A DNA stretch of 16,337 nt from Granulosicoccus sp964449565 (GTDB lineage: Bacteria; Pseudomonadota; Gammaproteobacteria; Granulosicoccales; Granulosicoccaceae): assembly GCA_964449565.1 (NCBI GenBank), contig CAYUZB010000086.1, forward strand, positions 1-16,337, given 5' to 3'. The position numbers and the translations under genes were made by a program. This document shows positions 9,189 to 16,337 of the stretch, piece by piece. The notes under the pieces are model-generated. The model was not told the origin of the DNA. It saw only the letters and a program-made list of their open reading frames with translations, and made no database searches. How positions within the stretch are numbered: position 1 is the stretch's first letter; each line of letters begins with the position of its first letter.

Positions 9189-9207
9189 TGAGCACGTTAA
9201 TTGCTCA
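9189..9207. promoter_or_regulatory. Inverted repeat TGAGCA-N7-TGCTCA
   Basis: This is a perfect 6+6 dyad with a seven-base AT-rich spacer, a geometry usual for a dimeric repressor or activator site. It lies just downstream of the Crp-like box. I cannot assign a regulator. Confidence 0.35.
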
Positions 9208-9224
9208 CTGTCCATCTAACATGC

Positions 9225-9242
9225 CGCCAGTAGCGTCTGGCG
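9225..9242. promoter_or_regulatory. Inverted repeat CGCCAG-N6-CTGGCG
   Basis: A GC-rich 6+6 dyad with a six-base loop. It could form an RNA hairpin in the adhesin leader or be a protein site. No T-run follows, so it does not look like a terminator. Confidence 0.35.
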
Positions 9243-9302
9243 TGTCCATAGAAAAAGTTGTCCACATAGCCAGGTTCGGCGGTGGGTAGCTCGATGGAAC
9301 AG

Positions 9303-9320
9303 TGAAATATGATCATTTCA
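9303..9320. promoter_or_regulatory. Inverted repeat TGAAAT-N6-ATTTCA
   Basis: A perfect 6+6 AT-rich dyad containing a TGATCA palindrome (9310-9315). It lies six bases before the 14-bp palindrome, about 90-107 bases before the proposed adhesin start. Regulator unknown. Confidence 0.35.
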
Positions 9321-9326
9321 TCAATG

Positions 9327-9340
9327 ACGGCGTACGCCGT
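9327..9340. promoter_or_regulatory. Perfect 14-bp palindrome upstream of the adhesin gene
   Basis: ACGGCGTACGCCGT equals its own reverse complement with no spacer. It is followed at 9343 by another short palindrome, ACCGGT. A spacer-free palindrome of this length in a leader region looks like an operator for a dimeric regulator or a short cruciform; I do not recognise it as a known site. Confidence 0.4.
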
Positions 9341-9409
9341 GTTACCGGTGTCGTGTAATGCTGTTAAGTCTGTTTGTCTGAACGAGGCGTTACTCGCGCC
9401 GGTGCAATC

Positions 9410-12400
9410 ATGAGTCGCCCGCAGTCGATGCTCTCGTCGTCATTAGTACGCCGGCGCTGCATGCCTGGGAGAAAACATCTTGCGCTTGCCGTATTCAGTG
9501 CATTTGCTTCGGCCGCGCATGCTGATCTGCTAATCACCGAAACACTGGATGCGTCAATTCTGGCGAATGAAGTCATGGATACCGTTGACGGTAACCTGAC
9601 AATCGACTCGCAGTCATTAACGGGTTTTGCCGGCCAGGTTGGAACGTTTACCAACGGTCTGAGCGTACCCGGATTTCTGGATTTTGAAGATGGCATCATC
9701 ATGAGTTCCGGTAGCGTCTCCGATATCGCCGGGCCCAATTCAGATGATGGAACCAGTACTTCTCTTCCAAACGGTATCGAGAATGATCCCGATTTTGATT
9801 TGTTGACTGATTCCCCCAATGGCACCGACGATGCCATTTTCATCGAAATAGAGTTCATACCCAATGGCGACACGCTGACAGGTACGTTCGTATTTGCCTC
9901 GGAAGAGTACAACGAGTATGCACCACCCGATGGTGCTTTTAGTGCCGGTAATCAGTTTTACGATGTCATGGGCTTTTTCGTCAATGGAATCAATTACTCT
10001 TTGACTGCAGATGGCGATGATGTATCAATCAACTCGGTCAACAAGACGCTCAATGCTGCTGATTTTGTAGACAATGACTTTGGAGACTTTGATCCAGCAC
10101 CGACACCATTCAATATTGCGCCAGATGGCTTTACTCGCCGATTGTCATGGACAGCTCCTGTTAATCCCGGTGTTATCAATACCCTGAAGTTTGGGGTCGC
10201 AGATGGTGGTGATTCTTCGTTTGATTCGTGGTTGTTGATCGATCGGGATTCATTCAAGGTTTTGAACAGTGCGGTGGATGTCGATCTGGCGGTTTCCACT
10301 AGTGGCACCGGTGGCGAGATAGCGGCAGGCACACCCATGGTCATTTCGACAAATGTCGAAAACATCGGGTCTAATGCCACTGGGCGAGAAATTACGGTTG
10401 TACATACCTTGCCAGCCGGCGTCACTGTCAATGGTGGAATAGCCGCATCGATTGCTGAATCGGGCGTTAATGGTACCGAGTGGGTTTGTTTGTCTACCGC
10501 AGCGGTACCTCAAACCGTCGAATGTCGCAGCACGACATCCATTGGAAACACGAGCGGGAATTCGACTTCGGTGTTCAATTTTTCCACCGACCCCATTGAT
10601 GTTGCTCTGGTGGGTAATTCACTCATTAACTCCGTTGATGTATTGACCACGGACAATGATACGGGAACCGGTAACAATTCATTCTCAAGTTCTACGTTGG
10701 TGATCGCTACTGACTCGACGTCGCCGGTTGTCACAATTGACGATGTCCCAGCAATAACGGGTGGCGCCGCACCGTACAGCGTCACACTGATGTTCGATGA
10801 AGTTGTTACGGGGCTTGATTTGGCTGATGTGGTGGTCGGCAATGGCGTAGCGAGTAATCTCGTTATTTTGAGCCCGATTGAAGCGACAGTGGTAATTACT
10901 CCCGATGCGACAGGTGATGTCACCATCGATGTACCAAGCGGGGCAGTGCAGGATGCCTCGGGTAACGATAGTGCTGCGTCGGCGACTGCTGTCACGATAT
11001 TTGATCCAACATCACCTGTATTGTCGATTGACAATGCCCCCGGTGTTATTGCCAACACCAATCCGTTTGATGTGAATTTTTCATTCAGTGTTCCAGTCAC
11101 TGGCTTTGCTCTGAATGACATTAGCGTTAGCAATGGTGTTCCTTCAAATTTCACGATGATCGACGCATCGACATGGAGTGCGACGATCACGCCGGATACG
11201 ACCAATGATGTCGTCATATCGGTGCCAGCTGCTGCAGCGCAATCAACGAGTAGTGGTGTTGATAGTAGTAATGATAGCGTGACGGTGACCGTGAACGCGA
11301 GTGCACCGACTGGCATCCTGAGCGGTGCACCCAGTATCACCAATTCTTTGGCTAGCTACCCGATGACACTCACGTGGAGTGAGGATGTCACCGACATGCA
11401 AGCCAGTGATATCACTATCACTAATGGTGTGGTTTCTTCTTTCTCACCAGACACGCCATTGATTGCGGGCAGCGTCTACACATTTGATGTGACCCCTGCC
11501 GGTGACGGCGAAGTTATTGTCTCAGTGCCCGAGTCATCGGTACTCGATATTGCAAACAATGGTAACTCACTTGTTTCGGTTACAACGATTGTGGATACGA
11601 TACCACCGGTATTGACGATCGCTGCGGTCGCGGGCGACGACTACATCAATGCCAACGAAGACGATGCTCCAGTAATAGTGAGCGGAACCAGTATTGGTTT
11701 GCAAGATGGTGCCAGTGTCAACGTAAACGTTGGTGGAATCCCCTATGTGAGCATCGTCAGTAGTGATACATGGAGTATCAGTATTCCGGCGGCAAGCGTA
11801 CAGTTGTTTAATGCGAACGAGATCATTACCGCTGATGCTGTTGATTCAGCGGGAAACCCGGCAAGCCAGGCGACACGTACGATTAATTACGATGTAATTG
11901 CGCCTTCACAGCCGAGTGTTAATACATCATTGATTAGTAGTGCCTTACCGGTACTGACCGGTAGTGCCAATACCGACCCGGGAGATACCCTGACTGTATT
12001 GGTCAATGGCATTCTTTACACAGCGGGTGACGGAAACCTGGTTGATGATCTTGCAGGTGCCTGGACATTGACCATTCCATCCGGAAATGACCTGCCGGAT
12101 GGTAACTACAGCATTGTAGTTACGGTCACCGATAGTGCAGGTAACTCAAGCGTTGATGTCAGTAGCAACGAACTGACAATAGATACAACGCCGCCAGCGA
12201 CGCCGTCGGTTGCTGTGGATCTGTTGGCAGCTAACGATTCAGGAACCTTGGACGATGACAACATTACTAATGTTGCAACGGCGACTTTCTCCGTACCCGC
12301 CAGCTCAGCAACTCCGGGTACTCTTGTAACGCTTTACAGCGACCTGGTTGCAATTGGCACAACAACAGCCTCGGCCGACGGTAGCTTCTCGCTTTCAGCA

Positions 12401-15400
12401 TCAACGCTTGTCGAGGGGACTGAAAACATAAGCTGGACCAGCACGGATACCGCTGGCAATGAAAGTGCGAATTCTCCCTCCTTGTCGGTAACCCTCGACA
12501 CGAGCGCGCCAGCGCCGACAATCAATGCGCCGCATACGGCTGACAATATTGTCAATGCCGCTGAAGCCAATCCGTTCTCCGTTTCCGGGACATCAGAAGC
12601 AGACAGTGTCGTTAGCATATCCATTAGTGATGGAAGCAATCCTGCGGTTACTGCCTCGGTATCAACTGATGGGGCCGGTAACTGGAGTGTTAGTGGGCTT
12701 GATCTGTCCGGCCTTGTTGATGGCTCCCTGGCAATTAATGCAACTGCCACCGATGTGGCGGGAAATTCCGGGGCGAGTTCTGAGAGTAATACGTCGCTGG
12801 TTTCAACCGCGCCGGTTCTCGTATTGAATGCCATTTCTGGTGATGATGCCTTGAACGCTACCGAAGCGACACAGGATCTTGTTATCTCCGGTACATCAAC
12901 GGGTTTAGCAGACGGTGATAACGTCACTATTACTATTGGCACTAATAGCTATTTAGCATCTGTTGCTGGTGGTCTGTGGCAAGTGACCGTCCCCGCCATT
13001 GATACTGGTTCGTTTGTCGATGGAGAAGTCGTCACAGCTGATGCGATCGACATCGCCGGAAACACTGCCAGTACGATAAGTGTCGCCTTGGCGGTCGATA
13101 CGGTACTGCCAGTCGTTGCCATTGACCCTGCGGTGCTTGGAACAAGCAGTAATGAAGCTAGCTACCAGGTTTCAGGTACCTGTACTGTCGGTGATGGACT
13201 TGTTTCCGTATCGATTGCAGGTGGAACTCCGTTGACACAAGATGTCAGTTGCGCCTCTGGTGGTTCGTGGACTGCGACGTTTGATATCAGTGCGATAGCC
13301 GATGGGCTTGACGTCATTACCGTTGATGCAACGCAAGGTGATGCCGTTGGTAATACAGGAACCGCGGCTACGGTAACTGCCAACAAGGATACCAGTATGC
13401 CATCGATCAGCGTTTCAGTCGTGGCAGTTGATGATGTTATCAATATTGATGAGGCGGCTGTTGATCTAGCTATCAATGGTATTACTGTCGATATCGAAGA
13501 TGGTCAGTTGGTGACGGTCTCGGTAGATGGGGCAGACTACACAACTACTGTAGTATCGAATTCATGGTCGGTCGTGGTTCCGGTTTCCGCGGTTTCAGCA
13601 TTCGAAACTGATGAAGACGTTACTGCCAATGTATCGACTCTTGCTGGATTGGCTGCGCCAGAAGCAATGCGCAGTATCGATATAGACATCATTGCACCAT
13701 CGCAACCTACTGTTGCAACCTTGGTAAGCAATGACACAACGCCAACCTTGACAGGTACCGCCGTTGTTGAGGCGGGGGGCACTTTGACGGTAACAGTCAA
13801 CGGGGTTGACTATCCAGCAGGTTTGGGTGCGCTCGTCGTGTCCGGAACTGATTGGACATTGGATATTCCATCATCAAATTCGTTGGTCGATGGTACATAC
13901 AATGTGTTGGTTTCGCTTACCGATGCGGCAGGAAACGAGACGATTGAACCTGGGTTGTCAGCTTTAACGATCGACACTACGGCTCCAGCTGCGCCGCCTG
14001 TTGCGGTCGACCTGATTGCCGCTGACGATAGTGGAGTTAGTTCAAGTGATGACATCACAAACGAAACTACACCAACGTTTGTAGTTGCTGACGGGACATT
14101 GAATCCTGGTGAATCGGTCACTGTATTCGCTGATGCCGTCGACGTTGGCACCACTGTAGTAAACCCCGCTGGTGGATTCACTTTGGTCAGCGCCGCGTTA
14201 CTCGATGGTAACTACAGCATAAGTTATACATTGGCTGACGCATTGGGCAACGTCAGTAGTTCTTCACCGGCTTTGCCGATCGTTATCGACACGGTTGCGA
14301 ATGCACCATCGATTGATGCTGACATCGCTGGCGATAACATTATCAATGCCTCGGAGATGAATAGCGTGTTGGTAAGCGGTATCACCGAAAATGATGCGAC
14401 GGTGTCCATTGTGTTCACGGATACCGCTTCAAACACCGAGAGCGTGGTGACGACTGCTGAAGCGAGCGGGATCTACACACTCAATGCGACTCCCGCCGAT
14501 GTCAGCGCCCTGACTCCGGGCGGGCTTCAGGTATCGGTTAGCATCAGTGACATTGCTGGAAATGTATCTACTCCAACATCTGTATCTGTTCAATTCGATC
14601 CGGACCCTCCTGCACCAGCGACCGTTGATACTCTTCTAAGTAATAGCGGTACACCGACGGTGACCGGTAACGTCACACTGGATGCAGGCGATTCAATAGT
14701 GGTGACGATTAACTCCCAGGATTATTCCGAGGGTCCTGACCTTGTCATATCGGGTGCCACGTGGACACTGATTGTTCCGGCTGGTGACTCGCTGGATGAA
14801 AACATATACGACGTTCTGGTCGAGGTGACTGATGTCGCTGGCAATGTTTCGTCTGATACATCCACTGATGAATTGACTATCGACTTGACAGCGCCCGCGA
14901 ATCCCAGCATTGCTCTGGATCTGCTTGCCTCGAGTGATACCGGTGACAGTGATACTGATAACCTGACTGGTTTGAGCTCGATAGATGTCAGTGTGCCTGC
15001 AGGTACAGCCGCTCCTGGGGACACTGCGACGATCCATATTGATGGTGTGCCAGTTGATACAGTAACAGTAGCACCGGATGGTGGATTCCTCGCGTCATTG
15101 ACTGGATTGGTCGATGGGCCCAATACCATCAGTTACACATTGGTGGACGCGGCTGGAAATGTCAGCGCGTCATCACCAGAACTCGTGGTGCTTGTTGACG
15201 GTGCCATAACTGCACCAACCTTAACGCTTCCGGTTGCCATAGATAACCAAATAAACGGTACAGAAGCGGTGATGGTAGATCTTGTTGGAACCGCAGAACC
15301 TGACAGCGTCGTTACCGTGACCATCGATGATGGCGGCGCGTCGCCACTTGTATTGACGGTCAATGCTGATAGCAGTGGTGATTGGGTCTTGACAAATGTC

Positions 15401-16337
15401 GATGTGACGTCGCTCGCTGAGGGGACATTGGATATTGTCGTCAGTGCTGAGGATGGCGCGGGCAATAGTGCTAGCGCAACGCCTGCCAATATTGAACTTG
15501 ATACTTCCGCGCCAGTTTTGACAGTGAATACTGTCGCGGGAGATGACGTAATCAATATTGCAGAGTCACTGCTTGATCAGACCATATCAGGTACCAGCCA
15601 GGATCTGGTGGACGGTGCGACAGTTATCGTTGAAGTCAATGGACAGAGCTACACGGGTACTGTGAACTCGAACAGCTGGAGCGTTGTAGTTCCGACTGTT
15701 GATGTTCAAGCCTTTGATTCGACTGAAAATGTAACGGTCAATGCTAGTGACAGCGCTGGCAATGCGGCGATCCCTGTGTCTGTCATTGTAACAACGGTAT
15801 TGACTGCGCCATCACTCACTATTGACGCAATAGCAGGTGACGATGTCATTAGTATCGCTGAGTCACTGTTGGATCAAACAATATCCGGAACAAGTGCGGG
15901 TCTCGACGATGGTCAGATAGTAACCGTTAATGTCAACGGAATCGATTATACGTCGCCGGTAAGTGCAAATAACTGGAGTGTGCTGGTACCGTCAACTGAT
16001 ATACAAGCTTTCGGGCCCGTCGAGACGGTGACTTCTACCGCTGATGATACCGCTGGTAATCCTGCGACACCGGCAACGGTTGATGTAGTAACAGATACAA
16101 CGGCACCCACATTGGTATTTGACGCAATCACGGGTGATGATCGAATCAATGCTGCCGAAGCGGCGTCTGATATCACCGTATCAGGAACGTCACTTGGTCT
16201 TCTTGATGGCGAGACAGTCCTGGTGTCTCTCAACGGTGTCGACTATATCGCCACAGTGAACAGTGATATCTGGAGCTTGACAGTACCAGCATCAGATGTT
16301 GCAGCGCTCACCGATGGAGATCAGGTTACTGCCAATG
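9410..16337 (+). CDS. Giant Ig-repeat surface adhesin with choice-of-anchor L domain (3' partial)
   Basis: I translated this frame through to the window edge and found no stop: 2309 codons, C-terminus missing. From the ATG at 9410 the signal peptide is long, with an RRR-containing n-region and cleavage after AHA (residue 38). A choice-of-anchor L domain spans ~44-284, shown by FVFASEEYNEYAPP (FASEEY at 162-167), DVMGFFVNG, VSINSVN (205-211) and DSSFDSWLLID (268-278). A DUF11/CARDB-like segment follows (~289-435, two cysteines), then three Big_12-like modules (nt 10727-11608) and 16 further Ig-like modules, most ending in D-x-AGN motifs. Strong Asp/Thr/Ser/Val bias and near absence of Lys and Cys fit RTX/BapA-type adhesins. 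The start is uncertain: ATG at 9428 or 9461 also precede the signal core, and no Shine-Dalgarno is well placed. A role in adhesion or biofilm follows from the family; the secretion route is unknown because the C-terminus is outside the window. Confidence 0.93.
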   Translation, partial: MSRPQSMLSSSLVRRRCMPGRKHLALAVFSAFASAAHADLLITETLDASILANEVMDTVDGNLTIDSQSLTGFAGQVGTFTNGLSVPGFLDFEDGIIMSSGSVSDIAGPNSDDGTSTSLPNGIENDPDFDLLTDSPNGTDDAIFIEIEFIPNGDTLTGTFVFASEEYNEYAPPDGAFSAGNQFYDVMGFFVNGINYSLTADGDDVSINSVNKTLNAADFVDNDFGDFDPAPTPFNIAPDGFTRRLSWTAPVNPGVINTLKFGVADGGDSSFDSWLLIDRDSFKVLNSAVDVDLAVSTSGTGGEIAAGTPMVISTNVENIGSNATGREITVVHTLPAGVTVNGGIAASIAESGVNGTEWVCLSTAAVPQTVECRSTTSIGNTSGNSTSVFNFSTDPIDVALVGNSLINSVDVLTTDNDTGTGNNSFSSSTLVIATDSTSPVVTIDDVPAITGGAAPYSVTLMFDEVVTGLDLADVVVGNGVASNLVILSPIEATVVITPDATGDVTIDVPSGAVQDASGNDSAASATAVTIFDPTSPVLSIDNAPGVIANTNPFDVNFSFSVPVTGFALNDISVSNGVPSNFTMIDASTWSATITPDTTNDVVISVPAAAAQSTSSGVDSSNDSVTVTVNASAPTGILSGAPSITNSLASYPMTLTWSEDVTDMQASDITITNGVVSSFSPDTPLIAGSVYTFDVTPAGDGEVIVSVPESSVLDIANNGNSLVSVTTIVDTIPPVLTIAAVAGDDYINANEDDAPVIVSGTSIGLQDGASVNVNVGGIPYVSIVSSDTWSISIPAASVQLFNANEIITADAVDSAGNPASQATRTINYDVIAPSQPSVNTSLISSALPVLTGSANTDPGDTLTVLVNGILYTAGDGNLVDDLAGAWTLTIPSGNDLPDGNYSIVVTVTDSAGNSSVDVSSNELTIDTTPPATPSVAVDLLAANDSGTLDDDNITNVATATFSVPASSATPGTLVTLYSDLVAIGTTTASADGSFSLSASTLVEGTENISWTSTDTAGNESANSPSLSVTLDTSAPAPTINAPHTADNIVNAAEANPFSVSGTSEADSVVSISISDGSNPAVTASVSTDGAGNWSVSGLDLSGLVDGSLAINATATDVAGNSGASSESNTSLVSTAPVLVLNAISGDDALNATEATQDLVISGTSTGLADGDNVTITIGTNSYLASVAGGLWQVTVPAIDTGSFVDGEVVTADAIDIAGNTASTISVALAVDTVLPVVAIDPAVLGTSSNEASYQVSGTCTVGDGLVSVSIAGGTPLTQDVSCASGGSWTATFDISAIADGLDVITVDATQGDAVGNTGTAATVTANKDTSMPSISVSVVAVDDVINIDEAAVDLAINGITVDIEDGQLVTVSVDGADYTTTVVSNSWSVVVPVSAVSAFETDEDVTANVSTLAGLAAPEAMRSIDIDIIAPSQPTVATLVSNDTTPTLTGTAVVEAGGTLTVTVNGVDYPAGLGALVVSGTDWTLDIPSSNSLVDGTYNVLVSLTDAAGNETIEPGLSALTIDTTAPAAPPVAVDLIAADDSGVSSSDDITNETTPTFVVADGTLNPGESVTVFADAVDVGTTVVNPAGGFTLVSAALLDGNYSISYTLADALGNVSSSSPALPIVIDTVANAPSIDADIAGDNIINASEMNSVLVSGITENDATVSIVFTDTASNTESVVTTAEASGIYTLNATPADVSALTPGGLQVSVSISDIAGNVSTPTSVSVQFDPDPPAPATVDTLLSNSGTPTVTGNVTLDAGDSIVVTINSQDYSEGPDLVISGATWTLIVPAGDSLDENIYDVLVEVTDVAGNVSSDTSTDELTIDLTAPANPSIALDLLASSDTGDSDTDNLTGLSSIDVSVPAGTAAPGDTATIHIDGVPVDTVTVAPDGGFLASLTGLVDGPNTISYTLVDAAGNVSASSPELVVLVDGAITAPTLTLPVAIDNQINGTEAVMVDLVGTAEPDSVVTVTIDDGGASPLVLTVNADSSGDWVLTNVDVTSLAEGTLDIVVSAEDGAGNSASATPANIELDTSAPVLTVNTVAGDDVINIAESLLDQTISGTSQDLVDGATVIVEVNGQSYTGTVNSNSWSVVVPTVDVQAFDSTENVTVNASDSAGNAAIPVSVIVTTVLTAPSLTIDAIAGDDVISIAESLLDQTISGTSAGLDDGQIVTVNVNGIDYTSPVSANNWSVLVPSTDIQAFGPVETVTSTADDTAGNPATPATVDVVTDTTAPTLVFDAITGDDRINAAEAASDITVSGTSLGLLDGETVLVSLNGVDYIATVNSDIWSLTVPASDVAALTDGDQVTAN
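10727..11608 (+). repeat. Three tandem Big_12-like Ig modules in the adhesin
   Basis: Units at 10727-11017, 11018-11308 and 11309-11608 (291, 291 and 300 bp) share a strand with an Asp-Ile/Val step and an NG turn (VVVGNGVASN, ISVSNGVPSN, ITITNGVVSS), then a VTP/ITP motif and a VxVP motif. This pattern is typical of bacterial Ig-like domains annotated Big_12. Identity is at the protein level; the DNA is well diverged. Confidence 0.8.
11609..11905 (+). repeat. Ig-like module B1 of the adhesin
   Basis: The first module of class B: AGDDYINANE near the start, then VSGTS, DGASVNV, a conserved Trp (WSISIP) and ending DSAGN. Exactly 297 bp. Confidence 0.75.
11906..12814 (+). repeat. C-D-E super-repeat, copy 1
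   Basis: Three Ig-like modules in fixed order: C (11906-12196, SQPSV start, WTLTIPSGNDLPDGNYS), D (12197-12511, VAVDLLAANDSG, DDDNITN) and E (12512-12814, NIVNAAEA, GNWSVSGLDLSGLVDG). Total 909 bp. The same order recurs at 13700 and 14612. Confidence 0.78.
12815..13111 (+). repeat. Ig-like module B2 of the adhesin
   Basis: Class B module with SGDDALNATEA, ISGTSTGLADGDNV and DIAGN. Again exactly 297 bp. Confidence 0.72.
13112..13402 (+). repeat. Ig-like module F with a cysteine pair
   Basis: The only module of its class and the only one of the Ig-like array with cysteines (codons at 13181 and 13250; VSGTCTVGDG and QDVSCASGGSW). The two Cys are 23 residues apart, in a layout known from other repeat adhesins, and could form a disulfide across the sandwich. 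291 bp. Confidence 0.7.
13403..13699 (+). repeat. Ig-like module B3 of the adhesin, diverged
   Basis: Class B by VDDVINIDEA, IEDGQLVTVSVDG and SWSVVVP, but the usual D-x-AGN close is replaced by STLAGLAAPEA, so a calcium or turn motif may be lost here. Still 297 bp. Confidence 0.68.
13700..14611 (+). repeat. C-D-E super-repeat, copy 2
   Basis: Modules C (13700-13987, SQPTV start), D (13988-14308, VAVDLIAADDSG, DDITNETTPTF) and E (14309-14611, AGDNIINASE). Total 912 bp, the same order as copy 1, and likewise preceded by a B module. Confidence 0.78.
14612..15514 (+). repeat. C-D-E super-repeat, copy 3
   Basis: Modules C (14612-14896, ATVDTLLSNSGTP), D (14897-15217, IALDLLASSDTGDSDTDN) and E (15218-15514, DNQINGTEA). 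Total 903 bp. It follows copy 2 directly with no B module between them, unlike the other two copies. Confidence 0.78.
15515..16337 (+). repeat. Tandem B modules B4, B5 and B6 (last one cut by the window edge)
   Basis: B4 (15515-15811) and B5 (15812-16108) are 297 bp each and share the near-identical stretch GDDVI(N/S)IAESLLDQTISGTS; B6 starts at 16109 with GDDRINAAEAASD and is incomplete. The equivalent second Asp codons are at 15545, 15842 and 16139, exactly 297 bases apart. The array probably continues beyond the window. Confidence 0.82.

Larger units (their letters stand above)
9059..9409. other. Non-coding intergenic region with clustered dyad symmetries
   Basis: These 351 bases separate the three-gene operon from the giant adhesin gene and contain no credible coding frame. 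They hold a bulged hairpin right after the operon, a Crp-like box and four further inverted repeats, listed separately. A weak -10-like hexamer (TAACAT, 9217-9222) lies about 55 bases downstream of the Crp-like centre. No good -35 is seen, so a promoter is only suggested. Confidence 0.85.

Noticed and set aside
9217..9222. TAACAT as a -10 element for the adhesin promoter
   Set aside because: Only four of six bases match and no -35 lies at a suitable distance; a Crp-activated promoter could tolerate this, but the sequence alone does not support a listed promoter.
9384..9387. GAGG as Shine-Dalgarno for the adhesin start at 9410
   Set aside because: It is 22 bases from the ATG and no in-frame start codon lies at a normal distance; it also falls in a small CGAG/CTCG dyad.
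10510..11343. 277-codon open frame on the minus strand inside the adhesin gene, with several similar ones up to 16233
   Set aside because: They are antisense shadows of the Asp/Thr/Val-rich repeat coding strand: the low-complexity composition gives few antisense stops, and their products are S/T/V/A-rich mirrors of the repeats without recognisable domains or ribosome sites.
10727..16337. Possible CRISPR or satellite-like DNA repeat
   Set aside because: Periodicity of about 300 bp is at the protein level, in one open frame, with strongly diverged DNA; there are no short identical repeats with unique spacers.

Overview
The window comes from a Gram-negative bacterium, most likely a gammaproteobacterium. 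The evidence is a long outer-membrane beta-barrel protein, an OmpA-type lipoprotein with a Lol-compatible lipobox, Sec signal peptides and a Crp-like operator. Base composition looks roughly balanced by eye. The species cannot be named from this sequence. All supported genes are on the + strand, and no RNA gene, mobile element or CRISPR array was seen.

Positions 2-6441 plus 6446-9058 form a tight three-gene operon: a giant multidomain outer-membrane barrel protein whose 5' end lies outside the window, an OmpA-like peptidoglycan-binding lipoprotein (16-bp overlap with the barrel gene), and a secreted multi-module DUF11-type protein (4-bp gap). Positions 9059-9409 are non-coding. They hold a hairpin just after the operon, a strong Crp-like box and a cluster of dyad symmetries, including a perfect 14-bp palindrome. 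From about 9410 to the end of the window one reading frame stays open without a stop. It encodes the first ~2300 residues of a giant secreted adhesin-like protein: a signal peptide, a choice-of-anchor L domain, a DUF11/CARDB-like segment, three Big_12-like modules, then 16 further Ig-like modules, the last cut by the window edge.

The Ig-like array is hierarchical. Modules of about 95-107 residues fall into classes that I call B, C, D, E and F, in the order B-C-D-E, B-F, B-C-D-E, C-D-E, B-B-B. A C-D-E triplet of about 905 bp occurs three times, and all five complete B modules are exactly 297 bp long although their DNA has diverged.

My working inference is that the window is a cell-surface locus. 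The barrel protein and the OmpA lipoprotein would link outer membrane and peptidoglycan, and the DUF11 protein would be an exported partner. The giant Ig-repeat protein would be a long surface filament whose anchoring or export signal lies beyond the window. No member of this combination is known to me as experimentally characterised, so a joint system is a hypothesis based on adjacency and shared modules.
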